From Flavobacteriaceae bacterium (GTDB lineage: Bacteria; Bacteroidota; Bacteroidia; Flavobacteriales; Flavobacteriaceae), in NCBI GenBank assembly GCA_023301205.1, contig JALZVC010000038.1, positions 1 through 5,481 on the forward strand: a DNA stretch of 5,481 nt, written 5' to 3'. Of this stretch, positions 1 to 5,481 are shown one piece after another; within the stretch, counting starts at the first letter, position 1, and each line of letters starts with the position of its first letter. The notes under the pieces are model-generated. The model did not search any database. It saw only the letters and a list, made by a program, of their open reading frames with translations, and was not told where the DNA came from. Both the position numbers and the translations under genes were made by a program.

Positions 1-677
1 TGGCTCAATTGGGGTTTAATCCAATCTCTAAACAAGGTATGCGACATTACAGGGGCTTCATCAGCTCCGTCAAACCAGTCTGGATAGTGTTTGTCTATAT
101 ATTTGCAAAACTGATTATTTGCCTCTGTTTTTTGAGACTCGAGAATTTCAAACATCCCGCTATCTTCTATGTTTTCGAGTTCAAGCTCCCAATACACTAA
201 TTTTTGATACAGCTCTACCCAACCTTCATAAGAGTTGATCATGGACATATCCATAGCAATCTTTCTAAACTCTTGCTGGTAATTAGAGGTAGTTTTTTCC
301 GAAATCAATCGAGAGTGATCTAGGTTCTTTTTTAAACTGAGTAAAATCTGGTTAGGGTTTACCGGCTTAATTAAGTAGTCTGCAATCTTAGAGCCAATAG
401 CCTCTTCCATGATATATTCTTCCTCACTCTTAGTGATCATCACCACGGGAACATCGGCGTGTTTTTCTTTAATTTCTGCTAATGTTTCAATACCTGTAAG
501 TCCTGGCATATTTTCATCTAGGAAAATGATGTCAAAAGCTTGCTCTTCGACAATTTCTAACGCCTCGGTACCACTTTGTGCGGTAGTTACATTGTAGCCT
601 TTCTTTTCTAAAAATATAATATGTGGCTTTAATGAAGCAATCTCGTCGTCAACCCATAAAATTTTTATCTCACTCAT
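1..677 (-). CDS. porX: PorX-type response regulator with PglZ domain (5' part; 3' end lies outside the window)
   Basis: Reading the minus strand from ATG at 677 gives 225 codons with no stop before the window edge. The product begins MSEIKILWVDDE. Residues 1-120 form a response-regulator receiver: acidic pair D10/D11, phospho-acceptor D54 in the segment FLDENMPGLTG, T82 in MITKSEEE and K104 in the YLIKP motif. Residues from about 125 to 205 (IAMDMSMINSYEGWVELYQK onward) match the helical linker of PorX, and the last visible residues (SHTLFRDWIKPQL) lead into the PglZ/alkaline-phosphatase-like domain. That catalytic domain is not in the window. In the family, PorX is phosphorylated by the sensor PorY and controls type IX secretion, partly through the sigma factor SigP; its PglZ domain has been reported to hydrolyse oligonucleotides. 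Full PorX is about 515 residues, so a little under half is seen. It is transcribed away from the HD gene. No clear promoter was found on this strand close to the start. Identification is from recognised sequence and is strong. Confidence 0.93.
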   Translation of the reverse strand, partial: MSEIKILWVDDEIASLKPHIIFLEKKGYNVTTAQSGTEALEIVEEQAFDIIFLDENMPGLTGIETLAEIKEKHADVPVVMITKSEEEYIMEEAIGSKIADYLIKPVNPNQILLSLKKNLDHSRLISEKTTSNYQQEFRKIAMDMSMINSYEGWVELYQKLVYWELELENIEDSGMFEILESQKTEANNQFCKYIDKHYPDWFDGADEAPVMSHTLFRDWIKPQLS

Positions 678-887
678 ATATGTATCTTTGTTTTTGTACT
701 CCTTATTATGTAGGTAGGAGTATCTTTAAATAATAGACTGGTTTTGTTGTTGGTACATTTCAGTAGTTTTACTTCTGAAATAGTAGCGGTTCATGCTGGT
801 TATAATAGAAGCGCCTACTTTATAACTTCAAAATTAAATATGAAGTATCTTAGGCAGTCTTTTGAAACGATAAATAAAAGTTAAAAT
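678..887. other. Divergent intergenic region between porX and the HD-domain gene
   Basis: These 210 bp separate two genes that point away from each other, so they should hold both promoters. I see no ORF or RNA gene. On the plus strand TATCTTTG (683-690) fits the flavobacterial -7 consensus TAnnTTTG, and TATCTTTA (721-728) and TATCTTAG (846-853) are one-mismatch relatives; none has a clear TTG-type -33 element at normal spacing. On the minus strand TAATTTTG (836-829) fits the -7 box for porX but lies about 150 bp upstream of it, again without a clear partner. The promoters are therefore not settled. Confidence 0.6.
697..722. repeat. 7-bp inverted repeat upstream of porX
   Basis: TACTCCT (697-703) and AGGAGTA (716-722) are perfect inverted arms around a 12-base spacer. 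The repeat lies 20-45 bp upstream of the porX start codon. It could be an operator for a dimeric regulator or a small hairpin in the porX leader. Arms of this length can also arise by chance, and no regulator can be assigned. Confidence 0.35.
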
Positions 888-2123
888 TTGAAACAACCGA
901 ACACACTAAAAATAATAAATGACCCTATCTACGGGTTTATCACTATCCCGAGTACCTTACTGTTTAATTTAATTGAGCATAAGTATTTTCAGCGATTGAG
1001 AAGAATTTCTCAAATGGGTATGAGCTACCTTGTCTATCCTGGAGCGCATCACACGCGATTTCACCACACACTAGGCGCAATGCATTTAATGCAAAAAGCA
1101 GTATTGGTGTTACGTTCTAAAGGAGTACATATTACGGATGAAGAAGCAGAGGCTTTATATATAGGTATCTTATTACATGATATAGGTCATGGACCATTTT
1201 CTCACGCCATGGAACGAAGTATTGTTAGCGGTATAGGCCACGAAGATATTTCCCTGATTTTTATGGAAGCACTTAATGCGCAAATGTCACATAAACTGAC
1301 ATTAGCCATTTCTATTTTTAAAAATGAGTATTCCAGGAAATTTCTACACCAACTAATTAGCAGTCAGCTGGACATGGATCGACTAGACTATTTACGTCGT
1401 GATAGTTTTTATACCGGTGTAGCAGAAGGTACAGTAAATAGCGAACGATTAATCTCTATGCTTCACGTTAAAGACGACAAACTAGTTGTAGAAGAAAAAG
1501 GAATCTATTCTGTAGAAAAATTTATTGTTGCTCGTAGATTAATGTATTGGCAAGTATACCTGCATAAAACAGGCTTTGTTGCAGAAAATTTATTACTCCG
1601 GGTTTTAAAACGAGCCAAGGAACTAACAGAGCGAGGTTTGCTCTTAAAATGTAGTGACGCACTACATTATTTCCTAAATAATAAAATCAACAAAGAAAAT
1701 TTTAATGGCGAAGTTTTAGAAATTTTCGCACAACTGGATGATACAGATATTATCTCGGCTATGAAATTTTGGTCGTCAAACGATGACTTTGTATTGTCAG
1801 AACTTTCAAAAATGATTTTAAATAGGGAGTTGCTAAAAATTAAAATAAAAAAGAAACCAGTTACAGCTGCGGCTATTTCAGAAAAAACAAAACAACTCAT
1901 TACAAAGCATAACCTCACAAATGAAGAGGCTGCGTACTTTGTGTTTAGTGGGACTATGACCAATCAAGCGTATGATATGGAAAAAGACACGATAAATATC
2001 CTTACTAAAAAAGGAAGGGTCGTAGATGTGGCTAAAGCTAGTGACCTTTTAAACATTGAAGCGCTTTCAAAAAAAGTGGTGAAACATTATTTCTGTTATC
2101 CTAAAAAATTAGGGGCGATTTAG
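888..2123 (+). CDS. HD-domain phosphohydrolase (dGTPase/SAMHD1-like)
   Basis: This 411-residue protein belongs to the HD superfamily of metal-dependent phosphohydrolases related to dGTPases and SAMHD1. The opening NDPIYGFI and the block RLRRISQMG..YLVYPGAHHTRFHH are typical. Compared with SAMHD1 as I remember it, the metal-binding set is complete: H60 (in TRFHHTLG), the H97-D98 doublet (ILLHDIGHGPFSH) and D164 (LDMDRLDYLRRD), with R57 also kept. It should be a soluble enzyme acting on a phosphorylated nucleotide, but substrate and role are not known from sequence. The regulatory nucleotide site of SAMHD1 cannot be judged. The start is TTG at 888: an in-frame TAA lies at 882-884, one codon upstream, and the next in-frame ATG is codon 43, inside the conserved core. 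There is no Shine-Dalgarno sequence, which is normal for the phylum. The C-terminal third (about 255-411) has no motif I recognise. A hairpin and 151 bp separate it from lpxD, so it may be a separate transcription unit. Confidence 0.88.
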   Translation: MKQPNTLKIINDPIYGFITIPSTLLFNLIEHKYFQRLRRISQMGMSYLVYPGAHHTRFHHTLGAMHLMQKAVLVLRSKGVHITDEEAEALYIGILLHDIGHGPFSHAMERSIVSGIGHEDISLIFMEALNAQMSHKLTLAISIFKNEYSRKFLHQLISSQLDMDRLDYLRRDSFYTGVAEGTVNSERLISMLHVKDDKLVVEEKGIYSVEKFIVARRLMYWQVYLHKTGFVAENLLLRVLKRAKELTERGLLLKCSDALHYFLNNKINKENFNGEVLEIFAQLDDTDIISAMKFWSSNDDFVLSELSKMILNRELLKIKIKKKPVTAAAISEKTKQLITKHNLTNEEAAYFVFSGTMTNQAYDMEKDTINILTKKGRVVDVAKASDLLNIEALSKKVVKHYFCYPKKLGAI

Positions 2124-2146
2124 TGTATCAAGTTAGCGGGTTAAAT

Positions 2147-2179
2147 TCTAGCGTTTTATTTTAAAAAATAAACGCTAGA
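2147..2179. terminator. Strong hairpin between the HD gene and lpxD, possible terminator
   Basis: TCTAGCGTTT (2147-2156) pairs perfectly with AAACGCTAGA (2170-2179) over 10 bp. After a bulged T at 2157 three to four more A-T pairs close a small loop around 2162-2165. It starts 24 bp after the HD stop codon, where a terminator would be expected. There is no U-tract after the stem on either strand, so it may instead act as a 3'-end stabiliser or a leaky terminator. Confidence 0.5.
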
Positions 2180-2196
2180 TGCTTAAAAATCAGCAA

Positions 2197-2228
2197 TTAA
2201 CATAGGTCTATTATTTTACTTATTTTTG
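2197..2228 (+). promoter_or_regulatory. Candidate Bacteroidota-type promoter for the lpxD operon
   Basis: TATTTTTG at 2221-2228 is a perfect match to the -7 consensus TAnnTTTG of Bacteroidota housekeeping promoters. A TTA at 2197-2199, 21 bp upstream, could be a weak form of the TTG -33 element. Transcription would start near 2233-2236 and give a leader of about 40 bases before lpxD. Its position downstream of the hairpin fits a fresh start for the lpx block. In AT-rich DNA the box can occur by chance. Confidence 0.45.
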
Positions 2229-2274
2229 CTGCCAGTTATAAGGTTTTAAAACATATGACTACAATATATTATTT

Positions 2275-3294
2275 ATGAAATTTACAGCAACACAAATTGC
2301 AGGTATTCTCGAAGGTGTAGTTGAAGGCAATGGAGATGTAGAGGTCTTTAAACTTGCTAAAATAGAGGAAGGAGTGTCTGGCTCGCTTACCTTTTTAGCT
2401 AATCCAAAATACAACGCTTACATATACGATACTCAAGCATCTATCACTATAGTAGGAAACGATTTTAAAGCAGAAAAAGCAATACAAACTACTTTAATTA
2501 GAGTAGATGATGCCTATAAAGCATTTTCTAAATTATTGGAATACTATAACATGGTAAAAATGAACAAAACAGGAATAGAACAGCCTGTTTATATTTCAGA
2601 ATCTGCTACTTATGGTGATGATCCATACATTGGCGCATTCGCTTATATTGGCGATAATGTGACTATAGGTAATAATGTGAAGATTTATCCTAATTCATAT
2701 ATAGGTGATAACGTATCTATAGGTGATAACGTAATTGTTTTTGCCGGGGTTAAGATTTATTCAGAAACTGTTATTGGTAATCATTGTGTTTTAAATGGTG
2801 GCGTTATTATAGGTGCAGATGGTTTTGGTTTTACACCTAATGAAGAAGGTGTTTATAGTAAAGTTCCGCAAACAGGGAATGTGATACTAGAAGACCATGT
2901 AGATGTAGGAGCAGGGACCACAATAGATAGAGCAACACTAGGGTCTACCATCATTAGAAAAGGAGTAAAGCTTGATAACCAAATACAAATAGCGCACAAT
3001 GTAGAGATAGGTGAGAATACGGTTATTGCTGCGCAAACAGGAATTGCTGGTTCTACAAAAATAGGCAAGAATTGCTTAATAGGAGGTCAAGTAGGTTTTG
3101 CTGGACATATTACTATAGGTGATAACGTAAAAATACAAGCGCAAAGTGGAATAGGAAGAAATATTAAGGACAACGCTGTGCTCCAAGGATCACCTGCATT
3201 TAATTATGGCGATTGGAACAAAAGTTATGTTCACTTTAAAAATTTACCCGATATCATGAAGCGATTTAATACCTTTGAAAAAAACAACCAATAA
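2275..3294 (+). CDS. lpxD: UDP-3-O-(3-hydroxyacyl)glucosamine N-acyltransferase LpxD
   Basis: LpxD carries out the third step of lipid A synthesis, moving a 3-hydroxyacyl chain from acyl carrier protein to the 2-amino group of UDP-3-O-acyl-glucosamine in the cytoplasm. At 339 residues it has normal length. Residues 1-100 form the uridine-binding domain, with F40, N43 and Y46 in [10 protein letters not shown] at the places of the uracil-contact residues known in LpxD. Residues 105-305 are a left-handed beta-helix of hexapeptide repeats (IGDNV, IGNNV, IGENT units). The catalytic histidine is H241 in QIAHNVEIG (E. coli H239), and H278 in FAGHITIGD matches the second conserved histidine. Residues 310-339 form the C-terminal helical tail. 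ATG at 2275 gives the expected N-terminus; an out-of-frame seven-codon leader ORF ends on it. The stop overlaps the next start by one base, so co-translation with lpxC-fabZ is likely. An identical 16-base unit occurs three times in the gene. Confidence 0.96.
   Translation: MKFTATQIAGILEGVVEGNGDVEVFKLAKIEEGVSGSLTFLANPKYNAYIYDTQASITIVGNDFKAEKAIQTTLIRVDDAYKAFSKLLEYYNMVKMNKTGIEQPVYISESATYGDDPYIGAFAYIGDNVTIGNNVKIYPNSYIGDNVSIGDNVIVFAGVKIYSETVIGNHCVLNGGVIIGADGFGFTPNEEGVYSKVPQTGNVILEDHVDVGAGTTIDRATLGSTIIRKGVKLDNQIQIAHNVEIGENTVIAAQTGIAGSTKIGKNCLIGGQVGFAGHITIGDNVKIQAQSGIGRNIKDNAVLQGSPAFNYGDWNKSYVHFKNLPDIMKRFNTFEKNNQ
2700..2733 (+). repeat. Exact 16-bp direct repeat, 18-bp period, inside lpxD
   Basis: TATAGGTGATAACGTA occurs at 2700-2715 and again at 2718-2733. 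The 18-bp period equals one hexapeptide turn of the LpxD beta-helix (residues about 142-153). A third identical copy lies at 3114-3129. The protein repeat is expected for the fold, but identity at the DNA level, including third codon positions, is not required by it. Confidence 0.9.
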
Positions 3295-4700
3295 TGACTA
3301 CGAGTACAAGTAAGCAAACAACGATTGCTAAAGAAGTTTCGCTAACAGGCGTAGGTCTGCACACAGGAGCGGAAGTCACCCTTACTTTTAAGCCAGCACC
3401 CGTAAATCACGGTTATAAATTTGTCCGTTTAGATCTAGAAGCGCATCCTGTTATTGAGGCAGATGCTAAATATGTGATTAACACACAACGCGGTACTAAC
3501 CTTGATAAAAACGGTGTAAACATACAGACTAGTGAGCACGTATTAGCGGCTTTAGTAGGGATGGAAGTGGATAACTGTATTATAGAATTAAATGCAAGCG
3601 AGCCTCCTATTATGGATGGGTCTTCTAAGTTTTTTGTTGAGGCGATAGAAAAAGCCGAAATTATTGAACAAGAAGAGTATAGAAAAGAATATGTAGTCAC
3701 TGAGATGATTACCTATAAAGATGAAGAGTCGGGAAGCGAGATAATATTATTACCTAGCGATGAGTACCAAGTAACTACAATGGTAGATTTTGGCACTAAA
3801 GTTTTAGGTACACAAAATGCAACATTAGAACGTCTTTCAGATTTTAAGTCTGAAATATCAGACAGTAGAACGTTTAGTTTTTTACATGAAATAGAAATGC
3901 TATTAGAGCACGGCCTTATAAAAGGTGGTGACTTGAATAACGCTATTGTTTATGTAGATAAAGAATTGTCTCCAGAGACGATGACCAAGCTTAGAAAAGC
4001 ATTTGGAAAAGAATCTATCTCTGTAAACCCTAATGGGATTTTAGATAATTTGACCTTGCATCACGCTAATGAAGCGGCGCGACATAAGCTATTAGACGTT
4101 ATTGGTGACCTTGCATTAGTTGGCACACGTATTCGCGGTAAAGTTATAGCAACCAAACCGGGACATAGTGTAAATACGGAGTTTGCAAAAAAACTAGCCA
4201 AACAAATTAAGCTAGAGCAACGAAATAAAGCTCCTAAAATAGATATTAATGCTACTCCTGTTAAGGATGTAAATAAGATTATGGAAATGCTGCCGCACAG
4301 GGCGCCATTTTTATTGGTCGATAAAATATTAGAGCTTTCAGATAGTCACGTAATCGGACTAAAGAACGTAACGATGAATGAGCCATTTTTCGTAGGCCAT
4401 TTTCCTGGTCAGCCAGTAATGCCAGGTGTACTTATAGTTGAAGCTATGGCGCAAACTGGAGGGATATTAGCCTTAAGCACGGTTCCAGATCCAGAAAATT
4501 ACTTGACATTTTTTATGAAAATTAATAATGCCAAGTTTAAACAACAAGTGAATCCTGGAGACACATTGGTATTTAGTTTAGAATTAATTACCCCAATTAG
4601 AAGAGGTATTGTCCATATGCAAGGAAATGCTTTTGTAGGTGATAAGCTCGTGACAGAAGCAGAATTAATGGCACAAATAGTTAAAACAAAAAATCTGTAA
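3294..4700 (+). CDS. lpxC/fabZ: Bifunctional UDP-3-O-acyl-N-acetylglucosamine deacetylase / 3-hydroxyacyl-ACP dehydratase (LpxC-FabZ fusion)
   Basis: This 468-residue protein joins two enzymes. Residues 1 to about 305 are LpxC, the zinc deacetylase that makes the committed step of lipid A synthesis: E81-H82 (TSEHVLAALVG), H264 and D268 (RHKLLDVIGDLAL) and H291 (KPGHSVN) correspond to E. coli E78-H79, H238, D242 and H265; T193 sits in DSRTFSF. Residues 325-468 are FabZ, the hotdog-fold dehydratase of fatty acid elongation: LPHRAPFLLVD, catalytic H369 in PFFVGHFPG and E383 in IVEAMAQ. A short lysine-rich linker (about 305-324) lies between them. LpxC-FabZ fusions are established in Bacteroidota. 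The LpxC part has some 24 extra residues (224-248) compared with E. coli. ATG at 3294 shares its A with the lpxD stop, and the stop shares its last A with the lpxA start. With FabZ attached, LpxC has no free C-terminal tail of the kind FtsH recognises in E. coli. Both active sites look intact. Confidence 0.97.
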   Translation: MTTSTSKQTTIAKEVSLTGVGLHTGAEVTLTFKPAPVNHGYKFVRLDLEAHPVIEADAKYVINTQRGTNLDKNGVNIQTSEHVLAALVGMEVDNCIIELNASEPPIMDGSSKFFVEAIEKAEIIEQEEYRKEYVVTEMITYKDEESGSEIILLPSDEYQVTTMVDFGTKVLGTQNATLERLSDFKSEISDSRTFSFLHEIEMLLEHGLIKGGDLNNAIVYVDKELSPETMTKLRKAFGKESISVNPNGILDNLTLHHANEAARHKLLDVIGDLALVGTRIRGKVIATKPGHSVNTEFAKKLAKQIKLEQRNKAPKIDINATPVKDVNKIMEMLPHRAPFLLVDKILELSDSHVIGLKNVTMNEPFFVGHFPGQPVMPGVLIVEAMAQTGGILALSTVPDPENYLTFFMKINNAKFKQQVNPGDTLVFSLELITPIRRGIVHMQGNAFVGDKLVTEAELMAQIVKTKNL

Positions 4701-5481
4701 TGAATCAACCCTTAGCATACGTACATCCAGGAGCTAAAATTGCCAAAAATGTGGTAATTGAGCCATTTACAACCATACATAATAACGTTATAATAGGAGA
4801 AGGAACTTGGATAGGATCTAACGTGACGATTATGGAAGGTGCCAGAATAGGAAAAAATTGTAATATATTTCCAGGTGCTGTAATTTCTGCCATACCACAA
4901 GATTTAAAATTTCAGGATGAAGAAACTACTGCAGAGATTGGTAACAATGTAACCATAAGAGAATATGTTACAGTAAACAGGGGTACTGCAGATAGAGGTA
5001 AAACAGTAATAGGGGATAATTGTCTTATTATGGCCTATTGTCATATCGCACACGATTGTATTGTGGGTGATAATTGCATATTTTCAAATAACAGCACACT
5101 AGCGGGACATTGTACCGTGGGTGATTATGTGATTTTAGCAGGAATGACAGCCGTACATCAATTTTGTATGATAGGTAATCACGCCTTTGTCACTGGAGGA
5201 TCGTTAGTGAGAAAAGATGTGCCACCTTACGTTAAAGGAGCACGTGAGCCTCTAAGTTATGTAGGTATTAATTCTATTGGCTTAAGACGTCGCGGGTATG
5301 ATTCAGATAAAATAAAGGAGATACAAGAGATATATCGTATTCTGTATCAAAAAAATTACAACAACTCACAAGCTGCACAAATTATAGAGGCAGAGATGGC
5401 GGCAACACCAGAGCGCGATGAGATTTTACAGTTTATTAAAAACTCTAAGCGTGGTATTATGAAAGGCTATTTTAGTAGCTA
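4700..5481 (+). CDS. lpxA: UDP-N-acetylglucosamine O-acyltransferase LpxA (last base of the probable stop codon outside the window)
   Basis: LpxA starts lipid A synthesis by moving a 3-hydroxyacyl chain from acyl carrier protein to the 3-OH of UDP-GlcNAc; it works as a cytoplasmic trimer. The 260 visible codons begin MNQPLAYVHPGAKI and give a hexapeptide-repeat beta-helix (about 1-185) followed by a helical C-terminal domain (about 190-260). The catalytic histidine is H118 in CHIAHDC (E. coli H125); H115, H137 (LAGH) and H153 (AVHQFC) match E. coli H122, H144 and H160. G166 lies where E. coli has G173, the acyl-length ruler. The window ends in the bases TA directly after codon 260; since the family is about 260 residues long, the stop is probably completed by the next base. 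ATG at 4700 overlaps the lpxC-fabZ stop by one base, so the gene belongs to the same transcript. Confidence 0.96.
   Translation, partial: MNQPLAYVHPGAKIAKNVVIEPFTTIHNNVIIGEGTWIGSNVTIMEGARIGKNCNIFPGAVISAIPQDLKFQDEETTAEIGNNVTIREYVTVNRGTADRGKTVIGDNCLIMAYCHIAHDCIVGDNCIFSNNSTLAGHCTVGDYVILAGMTAVHQFCMIGNHAFVTGGSLVRKDVPPYVKGAREPLSYVGINSIGLRRRGYDSDKIKEIQEIYRILYQKNYNNSQAAQIIEAEMAATPERDEILQFIKNSKRGIMKGYFSS

Noticed and set aside
9..200. Plus-strand ORF of 63 codons over porX
   Set aside because: It lies opposite the strongly recognised porX reading frame and shows no family features.
409..597. Plus-strand ORF of 62 codons over the porX receiver domain
   Set aside because: It is the antisense shadow of the conserved receiver motifs around D54 and T82.
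801..806. TATAAT, resembling an E. coli -10 box, before the HD gene
   Set aside because: Bacteroidota housekeeping sigma factors use TAnnTTTG, and no -35 element is evident; AT-rich chance match.
782..819. Imperfect inverted repeat AGTAGCG / CGCCTACT
   Set aside because: It needs a bulge and a long loop, so it is weaker than expected for a functional element.
683..853. GTATCTT-like heptamers near 682, 720 and 845
   Set aside because: Three short matches in 170 bp of AT-rich sequence at irregular spacing are not enough to call a regulatory repeat.
861..890. TTTG and TAAAATTTG, resembling a -33/-7 pair, ending on the HD start codon
   Set aside because: The second box has one base too many against the consensus, and transcription would begin after the TTG start codon.
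1667..1963. Minus-strand ORF of 98 codons inside the HD gene
   Set aside because: It is antisense to a complete family member, has low-complexity hydrophobic content and no recognisable domain.
2853..3068. Minus-strand ORF inside lpxD
   Set aside because: It is antisense to the conserved hexapeptide-repeat region, including the catalytic histidine codon.
3413..3700. Minus-strand ORF inside lpxC
   Set aside because: It is antisense to the E81-H82 active-site region; serine-rich shadow translation only.
4499..4900. Minus-strand ORFs over the end of fabZ and the start of lpxA
   Set aside because: They overlap each other and lie opposite two well-supported genes.

Overview
The window looks like chromosomal core sequence from a member of the Bacteroidota, most likely family Flavobacteriaceae. 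The support is a PorX-type response regulator (type IX secretion control), a fused LpxC-FabZ protein typical of the phylum, AT-rich DNA, no Shine-Dalgarno sequences at the gene starts, and a flavobacterial-type promoter box (TAnnTTTG) before lpxD. I cannot name the genus or species from sequence alone.

Layout: positions 1-677 (minus strand) carry the first 225 codons of porX, cut off by the window edge. A 210-bp divergent intergenic region follows. Then come four co-directional plus-strand genes: an HD-domain phosphohydrolase of the dGTPase/SAMHD1-like group (888-2123, TTG start), a 151-bp gap with a strong hairpin and a candidate promoter, and a tightly packed lipid A block of lpxD (2275-3294), lpxC-fabZ (3294-4700) and lpxA (4700 to the window end). 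The two junctions in the lpx block each overlap by one base in the form TAATG. lpxA runs off the window with only the last base of its probable stop codon missing.

How the genes work together: LpxA adds the first 3-hydroxyacyl chain to UDP-GlcNAc, the LpxC half of the fusion deacetylates that product, and LpxD adds the second, N-linked acyl chain. The FabZ half draws on the same 3-hydroxyacyl-ACP pool but sends it into fatty acid elongation. The block therefore encodes the first three steps of lipid A synthesis plus the enzyme at the branch point with phospholipid synthesis. PorX is the cytoplasmic regulator of type IX secretion, whose A-LPS-anchored cargo also depends on the outer membrane. 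The HD protein has a complete set of metal and catalytic residues but an unknown substrate.

I see no mobile element, CRISPR array, RNA gene or clearly undescribed system. The points most worth a second look are the PorX/HD neighbourhood, the TTG start, the loss of a free LpxC C-terminus, the identical hexapeptide-coding repeats in lpxD, and a tiny leader ORF whose stop overlaps the lpxD start.
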